Shown here: positions 36,652 to 45,657 of the stretch, piece after piece
Position numbering within the stretch: the stretch's first letter is position 1
Layout: every line of letters begins with the position of its first letter
From: an uncultured Lachnospiraceae bacterium
Lineage (GTDB): Bacteria; Bacillota; Clostridia; Lachnospirales; Lachnospiraceae
Direction: 5' to 3'
Assembly: GCA_944376125.1 (NCBI GenBank)
Contig: CALWBQ010000027.1
Coordinates: forward strand, 1-64,000
DNA: 64,000 nt
The notes under the pieces: model-generated
Told to the model about the DNA's origin: nothing
Database searches by the model: none
Seen by the model: the letters and a program-made list of their open reading frames with translations, nothing else
Translations under genes and position numbers: made by a program

Positions 36652-36765
36652 AATGATAATCTCCTTCCTCAAACAATCTTTCAAGTTGTTCTTTCTTTTC
36701 CTTTTTACAGTTCATAGTGTATCAATGATTTGTGATAAAAATGTGACGAAAACATAATCTATTTA

Positions 36766-36811
36766 TAAAAAGCAGGAGGACGCTGCAGCGGCTGTTCTGC
36801 AGCGTCCTCCT
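36766..36811 (-). terminator. Terminator of the surface-glycan operon
   Basis: Minus-strand 12-base stem AGGAGGACGCTGCAG / CTGCAGCGTCCTCCT followed by GCTTTTTATAAA, directly after the LCP gene. Confidence 0.88.
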
Positions 36812-36836
36812 GCCGGAAGATTCCGGCCTGTTCCGG

Positions 36837-39086
36837 TCACATGCCGGGGCCAATATTTTCATAATTTTCTGTGGGCACCGGGGAAACGGATACATTTCCG
36901 CTGCCGGAAGAACTGCCGGGATAAACTGGGCTCTGAGTCGGGCTGGTGCCTCCCGGAGATCCAGCGCTTCCAGGGGATGTGGCCGCTCCAGGGCCTTCCG
37001 ACACATACCCTCCAGTCTGCCCCTGGGTAGAATGATCGATAATTCCCGGTCCCTGGCTGCTGCCTGGGCCAGGTTCCAGACCTGTCCCAGGCCCAACGCC
37101 CTCTGTCGTCTCATATTCTCCTGGACTGCTGGGATGCGGCCTTGCAGACTCAGTGGTCTCAGCCGGGCTGGAGGGGCTGGATGGCCTTGCAGTGCCCTCT
37201 GTAGACGGTACCGTTGCCGTCGGTCTCCTGTCTCCGCCAATCCACTCTCCGTTTTCACCATAGAATTCTCCGTCGATAATCTCGTTTCCATCGGCATCCG
37301 TCTCTATGGGTTCATCATAAAGCTGATCATCCTCGTCAATGATATTTCCATCCTCATCGATTCTATTTCCATACTCATCGGTCTCGTACGCTTCCGTCGT
37401 CTTCTCTGTGCTCTCCTCCTCCGTATCCGCCTCCGTCGTGTGGGCTTTGCTGCTGGGGATCACACCGTTGTCCGTGGACACGTGGCCCACAGTCTGGCCC
37501 TCTTTATACAGCCCGGTATCGCTGGAAATCTTCTCACTGATCCGCTTTACTGTATCGCTGGGGGTGTAATCTGTCTCTCCATACAGAAATTCGTGGAGCT
37601 TAATCACATTGCTCTCCAGAGTCGTGGGGATAACGCAGTCGCCTTTCTTTCCCATATTAACAGATGTTCTGGAGAACGGGAAGCCGGCTGTCTCCCCGAT
37701 ATGGTACTGGGTAATATTCCTCAGCATCGGGAAAATGTCATTAATATCAATATATGTAGAAACCTGCGGGAACACCGCCCCCACCAAACTGTTCAGAGTG
37801 CTCCAGTCTGCCTTGACCGCTTTGTCAAATGCCGCCTGGATTACTTTTCTCTGGCGCTCCGTCCGGGCATAGTCTGTATCCATCAGTCTGAGCCGTCCGT
37901 AGGCTACCGCCTGAACGCCATCCAGATGGTTCATCCCCGCATGGGTAAGCTGATGGGAGCCAATCCCCGTTCCCTTGACCGTCTCTGTGATAAAGGAATT
38001 AATATAATAAAATTCCGCGTTGCTCAGCTCAATGTCAATACCTCCCAGGACATTGATGCCATCTGCTACAGCATTCCAGTTAAAGGTCACATAATCGGTG
38101 ATATTCAGATCCAGGTTGCGGTTCAGCGCTTTGACCGCCTGGGTAGGCCCTCCAAGAAAGTAGGCTGAGTTAATCTTATTGTAGGTGCCCTTATCGTCGG
38201 TATTCAGGTAAGAATCGCGGAAAACAGAAACTATCTTGATCTCCCCGGTATCCTGGTTAACGTCGCAGATCATAATGACATCTGAGTTGGTCCCCTTTAA
38301 TACATTTTTGTCACGGCTGTCCACGCCAAAGACTGCAATGGTCCAGTGCCCCTTCATGTATTCCGGCACTTCCACAGAAAACTCCGGATTGGTGACTTCC
38401 TCCACATCCCAGTCATCAGGGCGGGCAATCATACTCCACGCTCTGGCAAAATAAGCGTATGTAAAAATAAAGATCAAAGCAATGCACTCTGCCACCGCCA
38501 TGGTGATAATGCGCCGGCGCTTTCTGCTTTTTGCCGTCTTTGCAGCTCTCTCCGCCGCCTGGCTGGTGGCCGTCACCCGGCCTCCGTCCGGCGTGCGCCT
38601 CCCGTAGCCATTGGATTCGGCAGAATTTTTCTGCGAACCCTGGGAAATCCTTGGCGCTCTGGCTGATCTCCCAGATGTCTCCTGACCTGCACCGCTTCTG
38701 ACAGGTCTCTCACCTGGCTTTTTCCCGCTGCCAGAAGCCCCTCCGGCGGCCATTCTCACAGCACTTCTCTCTCTTGCCCCTGACTGGGGGATGCGGTCTT
38801 CCCCTACCGCCCTTGCCCGGCTCTCCTGGGATGCAGGGCGGGCTGCCCTGGACACAGATCTGGGCTCTCCCGAGTCCCCAGTTCTGGGCTGGTCTCCTCT
38901 GGGCGGCTCCCTTCTTGGCCTGTCCCCGGCCTGGGGACGGACGGCTCCCGCTCTGGGTCTCTGAGCTGATGCGGGATCTTTGGCGGAAGCAGTTCTCTCC
39001 GGGCGCCGGTTTCTCTGGGGAAGATCTTTCTCCTGTTCTCTCCGGCTGCGCCGGCCTCCTAACTCATTATCATAATCATAACTCAT
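36837..39086 (-). CDS. LytR-CpsA-Psr (LCP) family cell-wall glycan ligase
   Basis: A 749-aa protein. It has a basic, Arg/Pro-rich cytosolic tail of about 190 residues and one membrane helix (about 193-212). An extracellular LCP domain runs from about 255 to 440, with WTIAVFGVDSRD, TNSDVIMI, VFRDSYLN and a basic RLRLMDTDYARTERQR block. A long Thr/Ser/Glu/Pro/Gly-rich C-terminal tail follows. LCP enzymes move polyprenyl-linked polymers onto peptidoglycan. It is the last gene of the glycan operon. The ATG at 39086 follows GAGG; the tails are far longer than in typical LCP proteins. Confidence 0.9.
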   Translation of the reverse strand: MSYDYDNELGGRRSRREQEKDLPQRNRRPERTASAKDPASAQRPRAGAVRPQAGDRPRREPPRGDQPRTGDSGEPRSVSRAARPASQESRARAVGEDRIPQSGARERSAVRMAAGGASGSGKKPGERPVRSGAGQETSGRSARAPRISQGSQKNSAESNGYGRRTPDGGRVTATSQAAERAAKTAKSRKRRRIITMAVAECIALIFIFTYAYFARAWSMIARPDDWDVEEVTNPEFSVEVPEYMKGHWTIAVFGVDSRDKNVLKGTNSDVIMICDVNQDTGEIKIVSVFRDSYLNTDDKGTYNKINSAYFLGGPTQAVKALNRNLDLNITDYVTFNWNAVADGINVLGGIDIELSNAEFYYINSFITETVKGTGIGSHQLTHAGMNHLDGVQAVAYGRLRLMDTDYARTERQRKVIQAAFDKAVKADWSTLNSLVGAVFPQVSTYIDINDIFPMLRNITQYHIGETAGFPFSRTSVNMGKKGDCVIPTTLESNVIKLHEFLYGETDYTPSDTVKRISEKISSDTGLYKEGQTVGHVSTDNGVIPSSKAHTTEADTEEESTEKTTEAYETDEYGNRIDEDGNIIDEDDQLYDEPIETDADGNEIIDGEFYGENGEWIGGDRRPTATVPSTEGTARPSSPSSPAETTESARPHPSSPGEYETTEGVGPGTGLEPGPGSSQGPGIIDHSTQGQTGGYVSEGPGAATSPGSAGSPGGTSPTQSPVYPGSSSGSGNVSVSPVPTENYENIGPGM

Positions 39087-39112
39087 GCACTTCAACCTCA
39101 CGCTGCGTATGC

Positions 39113-40531
39113 TTAATACGCATTTTTATTGATAAATCCTTTAAACACCGTCAGGAACATAATTTTAAAGTCAAATCCAAGGCTCCAGTTTTCGATGTAG
39201 TACAAATCATGCTCTATCCGCTTTGTAATGGATGTATCCCCCCGATACCCGTTCACCTGGGCCCATCCGGTTAGTCCTGGCCTTACCTGATGCTTAATCA
39301 TATATCTGGGGATCTCCTCTTTGAAGCGCTCTACAAAAAACGGTCTCTCCGGCCTTGGCCCCACCAGGCTCATATCCCCGATGAGGATATTAAAAAACTG
39401 AGGCATTTCGTCTATGCTGGTCTTTCTGATAAAACGGCCCACTGGAGTCACCCGCGGGTCGTGAGGGGTAGTCCACTTTGATTTTTCCTCCGAAGGTTTT
39501 TGAACCTCCATGGAGCGGAATTTATACATCTTAAAGGTTCGGTTGTGGAGTCCCACTCTCTCCTGGCTGAAAATGACCGGTCCTGGAGATGTCAGTTTAA
39601 TCAGAACTGCTGTCACCAGCATAACCGGCGAAAAGATCACCAAGCCGCAGAGTGCCCCGACAATATCCACACAGCGCTTAACAGTAGCGTTGAGAAGATT
39701 CGTCAGAGGGACGTGGCGAATATGGATCACCGGAAGTCCCTGAAGATCCTCTGTGTAGGGACGGGTAGGAATGATGTTATTATAATCCGGAATGAACTTG
39801 GTGTGAACCCCTGATTTTTCGCAGGCTGCCACAATCTGTTCCAGATTGCCATATTCTTTGATGCTGAGGGTGATGGCGATCTCATCCAAGGTGTTGCTCT
39901 CCAGGAAACGGTTGAGCTGGGAGATGGTTCCCACCACCGGGATACTCCGGTATTCTTCTCCAGTCTTATGGTGGTCATCCAGAATCCCCCGGATCCGGTA
40001 GCCCCACTCCGGATTGGCCAGAACCCGGTCGATAAACCCTTCTGCCGCCCGGCTGTAGCCGATGAGAAGGATGTGCTTCTGATTATACCCTTTGGATCTC
40101 AGGGAGCGGAGGATCATGCGGATCACATTGCGCTCCAGAGTTACCATAAAGGTATTGATAGCAAAAAATCCCAGAACAACTCTGGTGGCAAATTCATTAA
40201 AAAATGGGTTCTGATTGCGGATGGCAAACAGCACCATCGTAAACAGCAGCAGTCCTATGGTATTTGCTTTGCAGATATTGGCGAACTCCACCCTGCGGCC
40301 CTGAACCCGCTTGGGAGTATACAAATGGAACACCCCATATAATATGAGGTAAACCGGCACGATCAGGATCAATGCCATAAAATAATATTGGGGTGCCAGA
40401 ACTTCTCCCTGTACCGGGAAAATCCTGGCTTCCAGCATCAGATACCACGCAAGGAGGTAGGACGCAGCCGTCACCAGTCCATCCAGCACAACATGGAACC
40501 GATTGAATCCCTTCTGGTTGTCTTTTATCAT
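39113..40531 (-). CDS. Polyprenyl-phosphate glycosyl-1-phosphate transferase (WcaJ/CpsE type)
   Basis: A 472-aa membrane protein that starts glycan synthesis by loading the first sugar phosphate onto undecaprenyl phosphate. Four N-terminal helices are followed by a CoA-binding-like domain (HILLIGYSRAAEGFIDRV), a fifth helix near 285 and the catalytic C terminus (KLTSPGPVIFSQERVG; KFRSM; DEMPQFFNILIGDMSLVGPRPE). The start is one of several (GTG 40543, ATG 40540, ATG 40531); AGGTG nine bases before 40531 favours it. The first sugar cannot be assigned from sequence. It lies between a GT2 gene and the LCP gene. Confidence 0.92.
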   Translation of the reverse strand: MIKDNQKGFNRFHVVLDGLVTAASYLLAWYLMLEARIFPVQGEVLAPQYYFMALILIVPVYLILYGVFHLYTPKRVQGRRVEFANICKANTIGLLLFTMVLFAIRNQNPFFNEFATRVVLGFFAINTFMVTLERNVIRMILRSLRSKGYNQKHILLIGYSRAAEGFIDRVLANPEWGYRIRGILDDHHKTGEEYRSIPVVGTISQLNRFLESNTLDEIAITLSIKEYGNLEQIVAACEKSGVHTKFIPDYNNIIPTRPYTEDLQGLPVIHIRHVPLTNLLNATVKRCVDIVGALCGLVIFSPVMLVTAVLIKLTSPGPVIFSQERVGLHNRTFKMYKFRSMEVQKPSEEKSKWTTPHDPRVTPVGRFIRKTSIDEMPQFFNILIGDMSLVGPRPERPFFVERFKEEIPRYMIKHQVRPGLTGWAQVNGYRGDTSITKRIEHDLYYIENWSLGFDFKIMFLTVFKGFINKNAY

Positions 40532-40543
40532 ACTGCTCATCAC

Positions 40544-41542
40544 CTAGTTTCTTCTGCAAGCCTTCCTAGTTCTCAGCTTTCTCCGGGAAAACTCATACAC
40601 ATACAAAAATGTTCCGGCGATCAGTTCCCCTTCAATGGCAATGTAATGGATCAGCCTTGATGGAGAAAAGGCCACCTTTCTGCAGGTTCTGGCTGTGCGA
40701 ATACCTTCCCGCAGCCCCTCTGCATAATCTTCCGCAAAACCGATCCTGCGGAAGAATTGATACTTGAGGGCGGTTCCCACAGCGATGGGGATCATGTTCA
40801 GCACAAGCTGAAGTACCGGCATGTTTTTGTAGTTGAGATACACATTGTTTCTGGCAGCCAGCCTGACCTTAAAAGAATTGTACTTGGAACCGCTGGTGCC
40901 GCTGCCCACATGGTACACCCGCGCTGATGGGCAGTAAACATTCCGGTAACCAAAAATTCTGGCCCGATAGCCCACATCGATGTCCTCCAGGTAAGCAAAA
41001 TGCTTTTCATCAAAATATCCAATCTCGTCAAACACCAGTCTCCGGTAAATAGCAGCGCCCGCGCAGGCGGCAAACACAGATCTGGGACTGTCATAACGCT
41101 CTGTCGGCTGGCCCACCCCTCTCTGGTAGGCCCAGCCCAGGAGGCAGTACATATCCCCAGCGTCATCCATCAGCTCTTTATGGTGCATCTGGATCATCTT
41201 GCTGCTGACAGAGAAAATCTTCGGGGACTGTTCAATCGCACGAATCATCTCGCCCACATAATCCGGATCTGCCTCCGTATCATTGTTCAGCAGGATCACA
41301 TAGGGTGTTTTGGACTGGCGGATTCCCGCATTGACAGCACCGGAAAAGCCCGTATTTTCTTTTAAAAATACTGTGGGGATCCCATGGCTCTCCAGCCATT
41401 GGACGCTTCCGTCTGTGGAGCCATTGTCCACCACCAGGATGTTAAAATCCCGGCAGCGCTGGCGCTCCAGCGCTGCCATGCATGGTTCCATAAATTTCAG
41501 CCCGTTATAATTGGGTATAATAATCGTAACTTTGCGTTCCAA
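40544..41542 (-). CDS. Family 2 glycosyltransferase (rhamnosyltransferase-like)
   Basis: A 332-aa inverting GT-A enzyme. VTIIIPNYNG at the start, VVDNGSTDGS near 37, the DxD equivalent NNDTEAD near 85 and the acceptor-side EDIDVGYRA near 188 are typical of WbbL/RfbN-like transferases. C-terminal hydrophobic stretches may attach it to the membrane. It follows the large GT gene after nine bases and ends directly at the start of the sugar-phosphate transferase, so it is part of the operon. Confidence 0.88.
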   Translation of the reverse strand: MERKVTIIIPNYNGLKFMEPCMAALERQRCRDFNILVVDNGSTDGSVQWLESHGIPTVFLKENTGFSGAVNAGIRQSKTPYVILLNNDTEADPDYVGEMIRAIEQSPKIFSVSSKMIQMHHKELMDDAGDMYCLLGWAYQRGVGQPTERYDSPRSVFAACAGAAIYRRLVFDEIGYFDEKHFAYLEDIDVGYRARIFGYRNVYCPSARVYHVGSGTSGSKYNSFKVRLAARNNVYLNYKNMPVLQLVLNMIPIAVGTALKYQFFRRIGFAEDYAEGLREGIRTARTCRKVAFSPSRLIHYIAIEGELIAGTFLYVYEFSRRKLRTRKACRRN

Positions 41543-41551
41543 GGGATGACC

Positions 41552-43750
41552 TCACTTTTCCACATCAATCTCCAGCCGGTAAGGCTCACCGATCTTTTCC
41601 TTTTTCAAGTCCCGGAGAGCGAAATTTGATTTTCGCAGCGTTAAGTTCGGATTGTAGTAGGGGTCACCGTTCTTTAAGATATCCGGCCATCTCCGGGCAA
41701 ATATAGCGATTTCCCGGTTGAATCGGGCTACCTTTTCCGGTGTATCCTCCAGCCCCCTGGACTTCGATTCATAATGATACAGCAATGCATACGGATTGTA
41801 AACTACTAATTTGCCCAGAGACCGTATTTTCATGCAAAAATCAATGTCATTGAAAGCCACTGCCAGTTCTTCTGTAAATCCGCCTACCTGGTCAAAAAGC
41901 GCTCTTTTGGTCATCAGGCAGGCTGCCGTCACGGCACTATAGTCTTGGGCACACATGGCACGGTGAAAATAGCTATTCTCCGCCTTATGCAGGCCGATAA
42001 AGGTGTGGCCTGCAATTCCTCCGAAACCTACCACCACGCCGGCGTGCTGGATGGTATCATCCTGGTAGAGCAGCCTGGCCCCCACAATGCCCACATCCTC
42101 CCTCTGGCAGTATCCCAACATCTCCTGAATCACATCCGGCTCGATGATCTCTGTGTCATTGTTTAAAAACAGCAGATACTCCCCCCTGGCAAACTGGACG
42201 CCAAAATTATTGATTGCTGAGAAATTGAATCCCTTCTCCCAGCGAACCACCCGGATATTGGGAAATTGTTTCTGAATCCTGTCATAATAGGCAAAGGTTT
42301 CTGGATCCGTGCTGTTATTTTCCACCACAATAAATTCCAAATTTGGGTAAGTCCCCTTCTCAATCAGAGATCGGATGCAGGTATCCAAATCCTGAGTATG
42401 ATCTTTATTGGGAATCACCACCGAAACCAACGGCTGTCCCTTCAGCACAAAGCGAGTGTGGTAAATACCGTAATCCACGCCCTTTTCGATAGACTCTACT
42501 CCGATGCCCAGCCTTTCAAAATGAGCCCGTATTGCCCTGGCTCCTGCCTCAAATGCATACATTTTGCTTTCTGGATTGCTGGCCGTAGAATTTTGGTGGC
42601 ACCGCCAATGGTACAGCACCTTGGGGATATGGCAGATCTTTCTGGCAGCCTCAGTGCACCGGAAGATAAAATCATAATCCTGAGCGCCGTCAAATTCCTG
42701 CCGAAAGCCGCCTACAGCCTCCACCAATTCCCTGTTTACCACAAACAGATGGCAGATATAGTTGACGCTGGTGAGGAGATCCGGATTGAAATCAGGCTTG
42801 AAATGTGGGTCAAACAGGGCTTTCCCATCCATGTCCAGCTTGTCCTCATCGGAATAGATTACATCGTATTCCGGGTCCTTGTTGATCGCCTTCACACACT
42901 CATACAGCGCGTGGGGCGGAAGGGTATCATCATGGTCTGCCAGAACGATAAAATCTCCGGAGGCCATCTCCATCGCCGCATTGGTATTGCCGGCGATCCC
43001 CTTATTCTCTCCTAAAATGACATATTTAAAGCGCTGATCCCTCTCAGCAAACCGCCGGAGCAGCCGCTCAGAGCTCTCCCCTCTGGGGCTCCCGTCTGCC
43101 ACGCAGACCTCCCAGTTCTTGTAGGTCTGAGCCTCAATCGACTGAAGCATCTCCTTTAAATACCGCTCCGGCGTCTTATAGGCAGGAATCACAATAGAAA
43201 GCCTGGGGCTGTAGTCAAATACCTCCGCCCTCTGCCTCTCCAGTTCCTCCTCGGAAGGCTTTGTCAGCTCATACCACTCACCGTAGTCGTAGTCATTATC
43301 AATCCCCTGGAGTTTGTGCTTGGATTTTAGAATCAGCGCCTTTAGGCCATTATCCTTCCAAAAATCCATGGCCACCCGGACTGTTTCCATATTCATCAGA
43401 TCTTTTATTTTCTGGCGGCGCTTATAGGCCACGCTGGAGCGGCGCATGATCAGATCTTCGTTATATTTGATCTTTGCCCGGCGGCCTCCGCAGCGGATGA
43501 TCAGATAGTAGTCCTTCCCCCGCTCATAATCAAACTGGATGTCAAACCCAAAGTCCCGATCCAGAATCTCTTTAAAATAAATGTGGCTCACATCGTCCCG
43601 CCTGGTAGATACATAGCGGAATGTTACCGGCCTATGATCGGCGTCTTTCACGGCAAATTCCGCCTGATCCTCAGGTGTCTTTCCTATGACCCATCCGTTG
43701 AGGGTGATGGTATTCTCTCTGATCCGCACTACATCTACGTTATATCTCAT
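41552..43750 (-). CDS. Large two-domain family 2 glycosyltransferase
   Basis: A 732-aa protein. Residues 1 to about 110 form a beta-rich domain unlike a transferase. The first GT-A domain runs from about 180 (LSIVIPAYKTPERYLKEML, DHDDTL). The second starts near 447 (VSVVIPNKDHTQDLDTCI) with NNDTE near 520 and FNDIDFCMKI near 620. Two active sites suggest it adds two residues of the repeat unit in turn; this is inference from architecture. It lies two bases from the preceding GT2 gene, so the two are cotranscribed. Confidence 0.87.
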   Translation of the reverse strand: MRYNVDVVRIRENTITLNGWVIGKTPEDQAEFAVKDADHRPVTFRYVSTRRDDVSHIYFKEILDRDFGFDIQFDYERGKDYYLIIRCGGRRAKIKYNEDLIMRRSSVAYKRRQKIKDLMNMETVRVAMDFWKDNGLKALILKSKHKLQGIDNDYDYGEWYELTKPSEEELERQRAEVFDYSPRLSIVIPAYKTPERYLKEMLQSIEAQTYKNWEVCVADGSPRGESSERLLRRFAERDQRFKYVILGENKGIAGNTNAAMEMASGDFIVLADHDDTLPPHALYECVKAINKDPEYDVIYSDEDKLDMDGKALFDPHFKPDFNPDLLTSVNYICHLFVVNRELVEAVGGFRQEFDGAQDYDFIFRCTEAARKICHIPKVLYHWRCHQNSTASNPESKMYAFEAGARAIRAHFERLGIGVESIEKGVDYGIYHTRFVLKGQPLVSVVIPNKDHTQDLDTCIRSLIEKGTYPNLEFIVVENNSTDPETFAYYDRIQKQFPNIRVVRWEKGFNFSAINNFGVQFARGEYLLFLNNDTEIIEPDVIQEMLGYCQREDVGIVGARLLYQDDTIQHAGVVVGFGGIAGHTFIGLHKAENSYFHRAMCAQDYSAVTAACLMTKRALFDQVGGFTEELAVAFNDIDFCMKIRSLGKLVVYNPYALLYHYESKSRGLEDTPEKVARFNREIAIFARRWPDILKNGDPYYNPNLTLRKSNFALRDLKKEKIGEPYRLEIDVEK

Positions 43751-43752
43751 CG

Positions 43753-44724
43753 CTATTTCTCCGTATGCTCCATCTTTCCTTCATTCTGGCTGTCAAAATT
43801 AATCCGCTCTTCCTCAATGACAAGAGGCCGGTGCATCACCCGCTGATTAATACTTAAAATATATTCCCCCACCAGACCGATAAAGAAAATCTGCACTGAT
43901 CCCAAAAAGCACATGCCGATCAGCATAGGAGCCATTCCTGCCGGAAACCGGTCCCACCAGATCAGCTTCATCACCAGGTAGACAAAAGCCACCAGAATGC
44001 TGACCAATGAACAGATACTCCCGAAAATCGTCGCCATCCTCAGCCCTGTTTTCGTATAGGATGTGATGCTCAGCATTGCCGCATCAAAAAGGCTGAAAAA
44101 GTTGTTCTTCGTATGGCCAGCCCTTCTCTTTGGCTGTTCATAGGGAATCTCTTTTCTCTTATAGCCCAGCTCTGCCACAATTCCCCGCAGAAATGGGGTG
44201 GGATCATCCAGCTTCCGCAAAATTTCTATAAAATCCCTGTCATACAGCCCAGACCCGGTAAAATGTTCGATCTGCTCCACATCAGAAAACTTTTTAATCA
44301 TTTTATAGTAGCAGCTTCTAAGCCAGTACATAACCGGATTTTCTTTGCTGCTGGTCTTGATTCCTATGACAATCTTATAGCCCTCCTCCCAGGCATGGAC
44401 GTACTGCGGAATCAGATCTACCGGATCCTGGAAATCTGCTACCATCTCAATTACACAGTCCCCCGTCACCTGGAGCATCCCGTAATAAGGCGAATTAAAC
44501 TGGCCAAAATTGCGGGCATTAAAAATCGCTTTGATTCTTGGATTCTGACGGCACAGCTCCCTGATCAGAGTCCTGGTATTGTCCTGAGAATCATTGTCGA
44601 TAAAAACCAGCTCATAATCGTACTCCGGAAGTTCATTGGTCAGCGTACTGATCACTGCCTGGCTGATAGGGACTACATTTTCCTCCTCATTGTAACACGG
44701 AATCAAAATACTAATCTTTTTCAT
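43753..44724 (-). CDS. DPM1/GtrB-like family 2 glycosyltransferase
   Basis: A 323-aa protein with a GT-A domain (ISILIPCYNEEENV at residue 4, VFIDNDSQDNT, ADFQDPVDLIP near 96) followed by two membrane helices near 232-255 and 270-292. This design moves a sugar from a nucleotide to polyprenyl phosphate for use outside the membrane, as with GtrB and DPM synthase. It could supply a side-branch sugar; no GtrA flippase or GT-C transferase is seen beside it. Its start overlaps the end of the upstream epimerase gene. Confidence 0.87.
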   Translation of the reverse strand: MKKISILIPCYNEEENVVPISQAVISTLTNELPEYDYELVFIDNDSQDNTRTLIRELCRQNPRIKAIFNARNFGQFNSPYYGMLQVTGDCVIEMVADFQDPVDLIPQYVHAWEEGYKIVIGIKTSSKENPVMYWLRSCYYKMIKKFSDVEQIEHFTGSGLYDRDFIEILRKLDDPTPFLRGIVAELGYKRKEIPYEQPKRRAGHTKNNFFSLFDAAMLSITSYTKTGLRMATIFGSICSLVSILVAFVYLVMKLIWWDRFPAGMAPMLIGMCFLGSVQIFFIGLVGEYILSINQRVMHRPLVIEEERINFDSQNEGKMEHTEK

Positions 44725-45649
44725 ACCTATTGTTCTCTTCTCTCTTCATGGTTTCTTCAATCCCACGGCGAAATGTGTAAGCCTCTTTCCACCGGCCGCC
44801 CAAAAGCCGGTTCAGCTTTTCCACATCCGGACAGACTGAGAGAGCGCCCTCTTTCGCCTGAATGAAGGTGCCGTAATCAAGGCTTCCTCTTCCTCCTGCG
44901 ATCTCATGGACCTCCTCCACAAAATCCCTCAGCACCCTGGTGTCCCGGCTGGCGATGTTGACAATGCCGCCCTCACCGCTTCCCGCTCTGTGGTGCAGCT
45001 CATACACGGCCTCCACTGCATCTTGGATATACATAAAATTCCAGCGGTGAAGGCAGGCGCTGAGAGCCACGGTCTTTCCCTGAGGCAGATCCCGCACCAG
45101 CGTCGAAATGATAGACCAGGGATGGTCTCCCCAGCCATATACACTGAAAAAGCGAAGGTGATAGTACGTCATCCCATACTCAGCGCACAAGGGCTTTGCC
45201 ATCTGATAAAACTTCCATTTAGCTTTTCCGTATTCATTGATGGGATGGCAGTCCAGATCCTCCCTCATAATTTTCCCGGTTACTCCGTATTCTACTCGGG
45301 ACCCAGCGTCCATAAACATGCTACATTGTAGCAGATGGGCGGCTTTTACGCAATCTAAAGATTCAGAAACGTTTTTCTCCTGAACCTGCGGAGAATCGAT
45401 CTCCTGACGGTTCACTCCTCCCCAGGCAAAATGGAAAAAAGCATCCGCCTGCCCGACAGCCTCCACACAGTCCAAAACAGTTTCCAGACCGCAGGGCACC
45501 ACTGTCAGATTTTCATGCCGGGGCAGAAACCTTTTATTCTTTGACTCTGGCCTGACCAAGGCAAAGACTTTTGCCCCCTTCTCTAGATATGTCTGCGCTA
45601 AATATCTGCCAATAAAACCGGTGGCACCGGTGATCACGATCCGTTCCAT
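44711..45649 (-). CDS. NAD-dependent epimerase/dehydratase (SDR), copy 1
   Basis: A 312-aa extended short-chain dehydrogenase. The Rossmann motif is ITGATGFIGRYLA near residue 6, the active-site region has YGKAKWKFY (YxxxK) near 146, and the substrate segment FSVYGWGDHPWS follows. It is likely to reduce, oxidise or epimerise a nucleotide sugar. The frame extends to a TTG at 45703, but the Rossmann start fits ATG 45649. It closely resembles the other SDR gene two places upstream in layout and motifs, and so may act on the same intermediate. Confidence 0.87.
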   Translation of the reverse strand: MERIVITGATGFIGRYLAQTYLEKGAKVFALVRPESKNKRFLPRHENLTVVPCGLETVLDCVEAVGQADAFFHFAWGGVNRQEIDSPQVQEKNVSESLDCVKAAHLLQCSMFMDAGSRVEYGVTGKIMREDLDCHPINEYGKAKWKFYQMAKPLCAEYGMTYYHLRFFSVYGWGDHPWSIISTLVRDLPQGKTVALSACLHRWNFMYIQDAVEAVYELHHRAGSGEGGIVNIASRDTRVLRDFVEEVHEIAGGRGSLDYGTFIQAKEGALSVCPDVEKLNRLLGGRWKEAYTFRRGIEETMKREENNRYEKD

Positions 45650-45657
45650 AGGAATTC

